Assembly: GCA_964581455.1 (NCBI GenBank)
Contig: CAZOOT010000038.1
Location: 1 to 24,507, forward strand
Reading direction: 5' to 3'
DNA: 24,507 bases
DNA from: VBAS01 sp964581455
Lineage (GTDB): Bacteria > Bacteroidota > Bacteroidia > Chitinophagales > Chitinophagaceae
Shown here one piece after another: positions 6,690 through 14,862 of this stretch. Below the pieces are notes generated by a model that saw only the letters and a list, made by a program, of their open reading frames with translations, had not been told where the DNA came from and did no database searches. The number at the start of each line of letters is the position of its first letter. Position 1 is the stretch's first letter. Both the position numbers and the translations under genes were made by a program.

Positions 6690-8000
6690 ATGAAAACAGG
6701 AACTCTTAAAAAAGATAAAGTAAACATTATTACTCTTGGTTGCAGCAAGAATATGGTAGACAGCGAGGTGCTCAGTGGACAGCTCGTTGCAAACGATATT
6801 GATGTGATTCATGAAAATAAAAAATCAGATCACAATATTGTAGTTGTGAACACCTGCGGATTTATTGAAAAAGCGAAGGAGGAAAGTATCAATACAATTC
6901 TTGAGCAGGTTGAATTGAAAGAAAAAGGTAAGCTGGATAAAGTTTATGTCACAGGATGTTTAAGCCATCGCTACCGTGAAGATCTGGAAAAAGAAATTCC
7001 CGGAGTAGATGCATGGTTTGGCACCATGGAGCTTCCGTTAATACTAAAGCAGTTTGAAGTAGATTATAAAACCGAATTGCTGGGCGAAAGATTTCTTGCC
7101 ACGCCACAGCATTATGCTTACTTAAAAATTTCAGAAGGATGTAACCGTACCTGTGCGTTTTGTGCTATTCCGCTAATGCGTGGAGGCCATGTAAGCAAAA
7201 GCATGGAAGAATTAGTGAAGGAAGCAGAAGGGTTGGTAAAACGGGGTGTAAAAGAAGTAATGTTGATTGCACAGGAACTTACTTACTATGGTCTTGATCT
7301 TTATAAAAAAAGAATGTTGCCAGACCTGCTTCATCGGCTGGCTGATGTAAAGGGTTTGGAATGGATTCGCCTTCATTATGCTTACCCCTCAAAATTCCCA
7401 TTGGAAATCCTGGATGTAATGCGTCAAAGAGAAAATATTTGTAATTACCTGGACATGCCATTGCAACATGCTGCCAATAATATGCTGAAAGCAATGAAGC
7501 GGCAGATAACCAGGGAAGAAATGGAAGAACTTATCATTGCTGTTCGGGAAAAAGTACCAGGCATTTGTTTGCGTACAACTTTAATTGCCGGATTCCCGGG
7601 GGAAACACCGGATGATGTGGAAGAGTTAAAAGCTTTTTTACAGAAACAAAGATTTGACAGAGTAGGCACCTTTACCTATAGCCATGAAGAAGGTACCAGT
7701 GGATATGAATTAATTGATGATGTGCCGGCAGCAGAAAAAGAAAGAAGAGCCCAGGAGATCATGGAAGTGCAGCAGGATATTTCTTATGAACTGAACCAGG
7801 AAAAATTAGGCCGGGTCTTTAAAACAATTATAGATAAAAAAGAAGCTGGCAGGTATCTTGGCCGGACTGAATTTGACAGTGTAGAAGTGGATAATGAAGT
7901 AGTCATTCAATCTGAAAAAAAACTTGCTATTGGTGAGTTTTATCAGATTAAGATCAATAAAGCTTATGATTTTGATCTGGAAGGAGAAGTTGTTCCCTGA
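6690..8000 (+). CDS. rimO: Ribosomal protein uS12 methylthiotransferase RimO
   Basis: RimO is a radical-SAM enzyme that adds a methylthio group to the conserved aspartate of ribosomal protein uS12. The 436-residue protein has the N-terminal methylthiotransferase domain with the auxiliary-cluster cysteines C18 (ITLGCSKN), C56 (NTCGFI) and C90 (VTGCLS). The radical-SAM triad CNRTCAFC (C151, C155, C158) is intact, and a C-terminal TRAM domain ends DFDLEGEVVP. The ITLGCSKNxVDSE opening and absence of a long insertion fit RimO rather than MiaB. The start is the ATG at 6690; a TTG 12 bases upstream overlaps the -7 box and is rejected. In many Bacteroidota rimO follows ftsY directly, but here 4.6 kb separate them. 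Confidence 0.95.
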   Translation: MKTGTLKKDKVNIITLGCSKNMVDSEVLSGQLVANDIDVIHENKKSDHNIVVVNTCGFIEKAKEESINTILEQVELKEKGKLDKVYVTGCLSHRYREDLEKEIPGVDAWFGTMELPLILKQFEVDYKTELLGERFLATPQHYAYLKISEGCNRTCAFCAIPLMRGGHVSKSMEELVKEAEGLVKRGVKEVMLIAQELTYYGLDLYKKRMLPDLLHRLADVKGLEWIRLHYAYPSKFPLEILDVMRQRENICNYLDMPLQHAANNMLKAMKRQITREEMEELIIAVREKVPGICLRTTLIAGFPGETPDDVEELKAFLQKQRFDRVGTFTYSHEEGTSGYELIDDVPAAEKERRAQEIMEVQQDISYELNQEKLGRVFKTIIDKKEAGRYLGRTEFDSVEVDNEVVIQSEKKLAIGEFYQIKINKAYDFDLEGEVVP

Positions 8001-8076
8001 ATTACCTGTAAGCCGGTGAATTCAATTCCATTAAACTCACGGAATCCATTATCTTAGTTTCACAGAACTAACATAC

Positions 8077-10152
8077 ATGGACAAGCAACAGTATATATAC
8101 TTAAACAGGGACTTAAGCTGGCTTAGTTTTAATCATCGGGTCTTAATGGAAGCCGCTGATGCTTCCGTACCAATTTACACCCGCATATCATTCTTATCTA
8201 TTTTTTCATCAAACCTGGATGAGTTTTTCCGGGTTCGAATGCCATCTATTTATGCTTTCAGCAGTATCAAAGCAAAGAAAACAACTCTTCGTGATGAATA
8301 TCCGGAGGAATTACTGCAAAAGGTGAAAGAAGCAGTACATATTCATCTGGAGAATTTCGGTCAGATACTTAAACAACAGATCCTGCCGGACTTAAATAAT
8401 AATAATATTCATTTATATTATGGAGATACTATTCAAGCAGAACATCAGGAAATAATCCGTGATTATTTTCTTTCAAAGGTTCTTTCTTTTCTTCAACCGG
8501 TGATTCTGACCAAAGAAAACCAGGACACCATTTTTCTGGAAAATAATCATTTGTATTTTATTGTTGAGTTGGAGCAAAAAAATCATCCGGGTACAAATCT
8601 TTATGCATTGCTAAATATTCCTTCTGAACATTTACAAAGATTTACTGAGCTTCCGAAAATAAATGAGCAGTATTATATTTTATTTTTAGATGATGTAATC
8701 CGCGAAAATTTAAAGGAAGTGTTTCCCGGATTTAATATCCTGAATGCATTTAGTGTAAAAATGACAAGGGATGCAGAAATGAATCTTGAGGATGAATTTA
8801 TCGGTGACATTGTTGAAAAAATTGAAAAACAATTAGAGAAAAGAGATGTAGGACATTCCACAAGGTTTTTATTTGAAAATAATATGCCGGAGGCTACAAG
8901 AGAATTCGTTAGAAAATATTTTTCATTGAGAGAGGATGAAATGGTAGAAGGCGGTCGTTACCATAACCTGAAGGATCTTGGCAGTTTGCCAAATCCATCG
9001 AATAAAAAACTTACTTATGAAAACTGGCCCCCCATTGCACATCCGGGATTTAATAATCATCAATCAATATTTAAAACAATTGAGAAAAAGGACCGCTTAC
9101 TTCATCAGCCCTATCATTCCTACAATTATATCCTGCGTTTTTTTAATGAGGCGGCCATTGATCCATTTGTGAAGGAGATCTATATATCATTATACCGGGT
9201 AGCTGCAAACTCACATATAGTAAATGCATTGATGAGTGCTGCAAGAAATGGCAAGAAAGTAGTTGTGTTTGTAGAATTGAAAGCAAGATTTGATGAAGCG
9301 AATAACCTGCGATGGTCCAAGAAAATGAAAGCTGCAGGAATCAAAATCATCAACAGTATTCCAGGATTAAAAGTGCATGCCAAGATAGCCCTGGTAAAAA
9401 GAGAAGAAGAGAAAAAAGTTGCATATTATTCCTTCCTGGCGACGGGTAATTTCAATGAGGCTACCAGCAGATTTTACACTGATCATGTTTTTTTCACATC
9501 TAATAATGAGTTTAGCCAGGAACTGGAACAGTTATTTTTTTATCTGCAATCAAGAATGCAGCCCAATATGTATGCTAAATTAAAATTTAAGCATTTATTG
9601 GTTTCTCAGTTTAATATGGTAAGGCAATTCAGAAAAAAGATAGAAAGGGAAATGAAAAATGCAAAAGCCGGCTTGCCTGCTCATATTATTATAAAACTAA
9701 ACAACCTGCAGGAAAGAGATATTATTAATTGTCTTTATGAAGCCAGTAATGCCGGTGTTAAAATTCAATTGCTGGTAAGAAGTGTATGTTGCCTTGCACC
9801 GGGAGTTCCGGGTCAAAGTGAGAATATCACTGTTCACAGGATAGTGGATCGCTACCTGGAACATGCAAGAGTTTTTATGTTTTTCAATAATGGGCAATCA
9901 GAATTTTATATGGGCAGTGCAGATTGGATGAACAGGAATTTGCATAGCAGAATAGAAGTAGTGTTTCCTATTTATGACCGGAAATTGTGTGAAGAGATCA
10001 GCCATATATTACAACTTCAACTGAGTGATAATAAAAAAGCGGTTTATTTTAAAAGTGATCTTTCCAATGAAAGGATCATTACAAAAGATTCTGATCCTGT
10101 TATTTCTGCACAGGAAGAGATATTTCGCTATGTAAAAAATTTGAAAGAATAA
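8077..10152 (+). CDS. ppk1: Polyphosphate kinase 1
   Basis: PPK1 reversibly makes inorganic polyphosphate from ATP. The 691-residue protein is full length. It opens LNRDLSWLSFNHRVLMEA and has the N-terminal SSNLDEFFRVRM signature. The autophosphorylated histidine is H434 in GLKVHAKIALV, and the second catalytic histidine is H596 in RYLEHARVFMF. Other hallmarks are TGNFNEATSRFYTDH and MGSADWMNRNLHSRIEV. The start at 8077 gives the normal N-terminus. A near-consensus -7 box, TATCTTAG (8050-8057), lies 19 bases upstream. The gene converges on a lipoprotein gene with only eight bases between stop codons, and I see no clear hairpin there. Confidence 0.96.
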   Translation: MDKQQYIYLNRDLSWLSFNHRVLMEAADASVPIYTRISFLSIFSSNLDEFFRVRMPSIYAFSSIKAKKTTLRDEYPEELLQKVKEAVHIHLENFGQILKQQILPDLNNNNIHLYYGDTIQAEHQEIIRDYFLSKVLSFLQPVILTKENQDTIFLENNHLYFIVELEQKNHPGTNLYALLNIPSEHLQRFTELPKINEQYYILFLDDVIRENLKEVFPGFNILNAFSVKMTRDAEMNLEDEFIGDIVEKIEKQLEKRDVGHSTRFLFENNMPEATREFVRKYFSLREDEMVEGGRYHNLKDLGSLPNPSNKKLTYENWPPIAHPGFNNHQSIFKTIEKKDRLLHQPYHSYNYILRFFNEAAIDPFVKEIYISLYRVAANSHIVNALMSAARNGKKVVVFVELKARFDEANNLRWSKKMKAAGIKIINSIPGLKVHAKIALVKREEEKKVAYYSFLATGNFNEATSRFYTDHVFFTSNNEFSQELEQLFFYLQSRMQPNMYAKLKFKHLLVSQFNMVRQFRKKIEREMKNAKAGLPAHIIIKLNNLQERDIINCLYEASNAGVKIQLLVRSVCCLAPGVPGQSENITVHRIVDRYLEHARVFMFFNNGQSEFYMGSADWMNRNLHSRIEVVFPIYDRKLCEEISHILQLQLSDNKKAVYFKSDLSNERIITKDSDPVISAQEEIFRYVKNLKE

Positions 10153-10160
10153 GTGAAAAT

Positions 10161-10829
10161 TTATTCCGGTAAACTGAAATACATGAATTGTGGCGGGCCT
10201 TCTACGCCGGCATCCGTCATTATTTTTTTTAATTCTTCTGAATTGAATCTGGCTTTTACTTTTTCTTTATCTGTAATTGCAAAAACGATATAGACCATAT
10301 TCGGATCATCAATCACCCTTGACAGCCCTCTGTCTAATAATCCGAATTCTTTTCTTTTACTCATCCCTTCCTCATCAAAAATCTTAAGCCAGGTATCAAA
10401 ATCTTTTACCCGGTGTGCCACCATTACTCTTTCTTTCTGTTCTATTTTGGTTGTGTCGTTCCTTACTACATTCATGTACTGAATAGTTGGATTACCCGTA
10501 ACACCGGCCTTGTCCATAGCTACTTTTAATGCTGGTAATGCAGCAAATTCTTTAGCCTTATTTTCATCAGTTATTTTATTAAAAACAACAACCATCGTTG
10601 GGTCATCTGTGCCTATGCCAATTGCATAATCCGAAAGACCATATAATTTTCTTAGAGAATCATGCGCATTATATACCGGGATCCAGGATTGAAAATCTGA
10701 TACCGGGTGTTGTATCATAATTAATTTAAAAGAAGCGGACGCCATTTTATCCGAAACATCATCAGTACTGTTACAGGATAGAATAAATAAAAATGCAGCG
10801 GCTGTAAATAATGCCAGGATTTGGTTCAT
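10161..10829 (-). CDS. Lipoprotein with two tandem ABM-like (dimeric alpha/beta barrel) domains
   Basis: This 222-residue protein has a type II signal peptide with lipobox FILSC (C19). The mature part contains two copies of one domain. Copy 1 includes HPVSDFQSWIPVYNAHD, DDPTMVVVFNKITD and DKAGVTGNPTIQYMNV; copy 2 includes HRVKDFDTWLKIFDEEG, DDPNMVYIVFAITD and TDAGVEGPPQFMYFSL. The pattern resembles antibiotic-biosynthesis-monooxygenase-like ferredoxin folds, which normally dimerise; a tandem pair would fold as an internal dimer. I see no specific catalytic residues, so function is unknown; small-molecule or ligand binding at the envelope is a guess. It is convergent with ppk1 and about 140 bases downstream of the GGT-like gene on the same strand. 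Confidence 0.8.
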   Translation of the reverse strand: MNQILALFTAAAFLFILSCNSTDDVSDKMASASFKLIMIQHPVSDFQSWIPVYNAHDSLRKLYGLSDYAIGIGTDDPTMVVVFNKITDENKAKEFAALPALKVAMDKAGVTGNPTIQYMNVVRNDTTKIEQKERVMVAHRVKDFDTWLKIFDEEGMSKRKEFGLLDRGLSRVIDDPNMVYIVFAITDKEKVKARFNSEELKKIMTDAGVEGPPQFMYFSLPE

Positions 10830-10970
10830 TGATAAATTTTTATTTGAATAAAAAATCAGAAGCTTAACTAAGTTAAAGAAAAATATATGATTTGCCGAAG
10901 GCCTGTAAAATCTGTGTTATATCAAAATTTTACTTTTTAAATTCATTTATAATACATGTATAGTTAAATA

Positions 10971-12926
10971 TTACCACCCAATCCCGTAATCTTCTCCGTT
11001 ATTGGAACTGCCGCCCCAAAAACTTCCGTGTTTCCAGTCAAAATAAATTGCATTAATTGGTCCGCTTGTTCTATTGCCTGTTCTGACATTGTACCCCATT
11101 TTTTTTAGCTCAAGGAGTATGGCTTCCGGCGTTTGAGTACTCACTAAAATATTTCCGGCCCTGGGTTTCCTGTCGTCAATTTTTGTTCCTCCCAGGGAAA
11201 GCCATAGTTGATTACTGTTGATATTGGCAGCTTCACATGCCTGTTGTACAGTCATGTTGAATTCAACCATGTTCAAAAAGAACTGGAGCAGATTCTGATC
11301 TTGTGTATCACCACCCTGCACCGCAAAACTTAAAAATGGTTTTCCATCTTTAAGGGCCATACTGGGGGTTAAAGTTACTCTGGGTTTTTTACCCGGTTCT
11401 ACAACATTAAATGGGTTAAGTGCAGCATCCAGTACAAAGCTTTGCATCCTTTGGCTCATACCTATACCGGTATTACCGGCAATACAAGCAGGTAACCAAC
11501 CGCCACTGGGTGTAATGGATACAACCCAACCATCTTTATCTGCTGCCTCTACTGATGTTGTGCCTCTCCATAAGCGGTCCATATATTCATCTTCCTCTGA
11601 ATTTCCTTTCAGTGAGCTGACCTGGCTACCCCACAAATCCAATGGCACTAGAGATTCAGATGTATTTGAAAAATTCAAGGCTACAGTAGAATCGTGTGCA
11701 GGAACAAAATTGCGATCTCCTTCTGCTGCCGGTAAACTGAATTGTTTCAGCAGATCAGTAAATGGATTGGTTTTTCCTTCAAATGGATATGGATCGCCGG
11801 GTGTTGCATTGGCATTGTTTTTATCAGGTGAAATTAATTGTGCTCTTTGTTTTGCATATTCTTTACTCAGCAACCCTTTCATTGGCTCCTGTGGCGGAAA
11901 ATACGGATCACCATAATAAAAATCACGATCCGCAAATGCAAGATTCATTGCCTGGTAAATGGTGTGAATATATTTTGCACTGTTATAACCCATTTCTTTC
12001 AGGTTAAAATTTTCAAGTATGTTGAGTGATTGTAAAAGTGCCGGTCCCTGGGTCCATTGTTGAAGCTTGTAAACATCAATCCCTTTATAATTTACTTTCA
12101 TTGGTTCCTCTTCAATCACTTTCCAGTTAGCAAGGTCATTCATGGTAATAAGGCCGCCCTGTTCGGTACTGCCCCTTACAAATTCTTTTGCAATATCTCC
12201 TTTATAAAAACGGTCATTGGCAGCCATGATCGCATCCTTTCTCGATTTTTTATTTTTCAATGCATCTTCCTCAGCTTGTACCATTTTGTTCAGGGTTTCC
12301 CACAGATCTTTTTGTACAAATATTTCACCCGCTTCGGGAGCTTCTCTTTTTTCGCCTGTATGTGGAAGGAAAACTGCTTTACTATAAGGCCATTCTTTTA
12401 TTCTTTCTTTTCCTCTTTCCATTGAATTGGCAGTTTGTGCATCTATCGGGTATCCTTTAGCCAGTTCCATTGCCGGGGCAAGAACTTCTTTTAAACTCAT
12501 GGTGCCATAATTGGCAAGCATATAACAAATGCCTCCTGGAGTACCGGGAGTAGTTGCTGCCAATGGTCCGTATTCCGGAGGAAAACTATATCCCTTACTT
12601 TTAAAAAAATCAGGAGTAGCACCGGTAGGTGCATTTCCCAATGCGTTTATGGCAATAACTTTTTTTGTTTTTGGATTATAGATCAAAGCCTGTGTTTCTC
12701 CACCCCAGCTTAATACATCCCACATTGTACATGTCGCAGCCAGCATGGCACATGCTGCATCAACAGCATTTCCACCTCTTTGAAAAATGATTGAACCTGC
12801 TGTTGCTGCTAAAGGCTTTCCGGTAATTGCCATCCAGTTTTTACCATGCAGGGGAGGTTTTTGTGTTTGCTGTGCATTTGTAAATAGTGCGGTAAAAATC
12901 AGGAGAAAAAAAAATGTAGATTTCAT
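10971..12926 (-). CDS. Gamma-glutamyltransferase-family Ntn hydrolase (exported, divergent active site)
   Basis: This is a 651-residue exported protein with a signal peptide ending FTNAQ. The overall architecture is that of GGT proenzymes: an N-terminal large-subunit region (RGGNAVDAACA, TPGTPGGICYMLANYG, LAPAMELAKGYPID) and a predicted self-cleavage site before T456 in RGTTSVEAADKDGWVVSIT, leaving a small subunit of about 195 residues. It exceeds the usual 560-590 residues because of a long segment before the cleavage threonine. Residues that hold the gamma-glutamyl group in E. coli GGT are replaced: the Arg of the FREMAP element is Leu (INALGNAP), the SSMSP serines are VTLTP, and the acidic NNQMDD element is MSQRMQS. 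The nucleophile and the glycine pair (AVQGGD) remain. It is probably an Ntn hydrolase with another substrate, so I give no gene symbol. Confidence 0.85.
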   Translation of the reverse strand: MKSTFFFLLIFTALFTNAQQTQKPPLHGKNWMAITGKPLAATAGSIIFQRGGNAVDAACAMLAATCTMWDVLSWGGETQALIYNPKTKKVIAINALGNAPTGATPDFFKSKGYSFPPEYGPLAATTPGTPGGICYMLANYGTMSLKEVLAPAMELAKGYPIDAQTANSMERGKERIKEWPYSKAVFLPHTGEKREAPEAGEIFVQKDLWETLNKMVQAEEDALKNKKSRKDAIMAANDRFYKGDIAKEFVRGSTEQGGLITMNDLANWKVIEEEPMKVNYKGIDVYKLQQWTQGPALLQSLNILENFNLKEMGYNSAKYIHTIYQAMNLAFADRDFYYGDPYFPPQEPMKGLLSKEYAKQRAQLISPDKNNANATPGDPYPFEGKTNPFTDLLKQFSLPAAEGDRNFVPAHDSTVALNFSNTSESLVPLDLWGSQVSSLKGNSEEDEYMDRLWRGTTSVEAADKDGWVVSITPSGGWLPACIAGNTGIGMSQRMQSFVLDAALNPFNVVEPGKKPRVTLTPSMALKDGKPFLSFAVQGGDTQDQNLLQFFLNMVEFNMTVQQACEAANINSNQLWLSLGGTKIDDRKPRAGNILVSTQTPEAILLELKKMGYNVRTGNRTSGPINAIYFDWKHGSFWGGSSNNGEDYGIGW

Positions 12927-13045
12927 ATTCGAGAATTTTGGATTTTAAAGTTAAGATCAATTATTCTTAAATGATCAATTAATCAAAATGAATTAATTAG
13001 TTCATATTGAAATATTCATTAGATTGGAATTATAAAATCAAAAAT

Positions 13046-14692
13046 ATGACTAAGTCGTCACCGCTTGTGCAATTTTTAAAATGGGAAAAAGAAATTCCCG
13101 ATGAAATATTTCTCAGGCAACCATTTGATGGGGTTTGGAAAACCTTAACCTGGGCAGAGGCAGGAGCAGAAATCCGCAAAGTAGCAGCAGGATTAAAATC
13201 ATTGGGATTCCAGGAAAAAAGCCATATAGCATTACTTTCAAAGAATTGTTCAGAATGGATTATTTCCGACCTGGCCATTATGATGGCAGGTTATATCTCA
13301 ATTCCCATTTATCCGTCCTTGTCTGGTCATTCAATAAAACCGATATTGGAACACAGCGATGCCAAAGCAATTATCATTGGTAAACTGGACGATTATGGTT
13401 CTCAGGAAAATGGAATACCTGAGGGTATTGTCAGGATAAGTATGGAGACTTATGGAATAAAAACGGAATATACCCTGGAAAATTTTATCGCTCAAAATTC
13501 TGTTTTAAGTGAAATCTATAACTGGAAACAGGACGAGATTTTTACCATTATTTATACTTCGGGAACCACAGGAAAAAGCAAAGGTGTAATGCATACGATT
13601 GAAGCTTTTGATTATGTGTTGCAATCAGCCATTGCTGAATTAAAATTACCACAACGGCCTGATCTTTTTTCTTATTTGCCGTTAAGCCATATTGCAGAAA
13701 GGGTAGGAGTAGAGATGAACAGCCTTTATACCGGAGCAAGAATTTCTTTTGCAGAATCATTAGATAGTTTTGCAAAAAACCTTGCAGATACCCAGCCGGA
13801 TGTATTTTTTGCTGTTCCCCGTATCTGGGGCAAATTCAGGGAAAAGATCCTGTATAAACTTCCGCAAAAAAAATTAAACCTTTTCTTATCCATTCCAATT
13901 ATAAGCAGCCTGATTAAAAAGAAGATCAAAAAAAACATGGGCTTATCAAAAGCCTCTCATATTTATAGTGCTGCTGCACCACTTTCATTAGAGGTTATTC
14001 ATTGGTTTGACAAATTGGGAATAAAAATATTACAGGCATATGGAATGACAGAAGATTGTGTGTATTCTCATTTTTGCAGCCCGCATGCAAATAAATATGG
14101 AACCGTTGGTAAAGCCCTTCCCGGTTTAAAAGTTAAAATAGCAGAAGATGGAGAGATCAGGAAAAAAAGCAATGCGGATATGATAGGGTATTATAAAGAA
14201 AAAGAAATGTCTGATGCAATGTTTGATGAGGAAGGGTTTCTAAAAACCGGTGATATTGGCGAATATGATAAGGATGGATATTTGTCAATAACGGGAAGAG
14301 TAAAAGATATTTTTAAAACAGATAAAGGGAAATATATTTCACCGGCCCCGATAGAAACACAGATGCTTGCGGATTCGAATATTGAACAAGCTTGTGTAGT
14401 TGGTACCGGCGTGCCTCAACCAATTGCATTGATCAACCTTTCAGATGCAGGCAAAGCTCTGCCTGTTGATGAAATAAAAACCAAATTAACAGCACTGGTA
14501 AATGTGATTAACCAATCCCTGGAAAGCTTTGAAATGGTAGCAAAAGTTGTGATCATGAAAAACAATTGGACAATTGCAAATAATCTGCTCACACCAACAT
14601 TAAAGGTTAAAAGAAATGAGATTGAGAAAATTCTTTTAAAAACTTACCCCGATTGGTATAATACAAAAGAGTTTATTATATGGGAATCCTGA
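13046..14692 (+). CDS. Long-chain fatty acid-CoA ligase (AMP-forming)
   Basis: This ANL-superfamily enzyme activates a fatty acid as acyl-AMP and then acyl-CoA. The 548-residue protein has the phosphate-binding loop YTSGTTGKSKGV (from Y170), SYLPLSHIAERV typical of long-chain and FadD15-like synthetases, the adenine-site motif YGMTE (from Y332), KTGDIG and the hinge/A10 region GRVKDIFKTDKGKYISP. It is shorter than eukaryote-like forms (about 590-600). The start is the ATG at 13046 (MTKSSPLVQFL). An in-frame TTG at 13007 would add 13 residues unlike the family and is rejected. It is divergent from the GGT-like gene. The intergenic DNA has two direct copies of GATCAATT 18 bases apart, which may be chance. 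Confidence 0.92.
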   Translation: MTKSSPLVQFLKWEKEIPDEIFLRQPFDGVWKTLTWAEAGAEIRKVAAGLKSLGFQEKSHIALLSKNCSEWIISDLAIMMAGYISIPIYPSLSGHSIKPILEHSDAKAIIIGKLDDYGSQENGIPEGIVRISMETYGIKTEYTLENFIAQNSVLSEIYNWKQDEIFTIIYTSGTTGKSKGVMHTIEAFDYVLQSAIAELKLPQRPDLFSYLPLSHIAERVGVEMNSLYTGARISFAESLDSFAKNLADTQPDVFFAVPRIWGKFREKILYKLPQKKLNLFLSIPIISSLIKKKIKKNMGLSKASHIYSAAAPLSLEVIHWFDKLGIKILQAYGMTEDCVYSHFCSPHANKYGTVGKALPGLKVKIAEDGEIRKKSNADMIGYYKEKEMSDAMFDEEGFLKTGDIGEYDKDGYLSITGRVKDIFKTDKGKYISPAPIETQMLADSNIEQACVVGTGVPQPIALINLSDAGKALPVDEIKTKLTALVNVINQSLESFEMVAKVVIMKNNWTIANNLLTPTLKVKRNEIEKILLKTYPDWYNTKEFIIWES

Positions 14693-14862
14693 GACTTCCA
14701 TCACTTTTTTCTAAATTACCGGACCGTCATTTTTGCTTTTTAATTCTATATTTTACGCCATACAATTTTTCTTAATCTATTATATAAGCCGTTCATCATA
14801 TCTGCTTCTAATTCCGAAGGTTATGTTTTAAGCTGGCGTCTAATTTAGAAATAATCATTTTT

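Noticed and set aside
10952..10961. Palindrome ATACATGTAT downstream of the GGT-like gene.
   Set aside because: It is short and AT-rich, and such palindromes are expected by chance in this DNA.
11515..11916. 133-codon plus-strand ORF inside the GGT-like gene, with other overlapping plus-strand ORFs at 11762-12460.
   Set aside because: They are antisense to a clear coding sequence, overlap each other and show no family signature.
12955..12980. Two direct copies of GATCAATT, 18 bases apart, between the GGT-like and acyl-CoA ligase genes.
   Set aside because: A possible operator, but the gap is very AT-rich and only two short copies exist.
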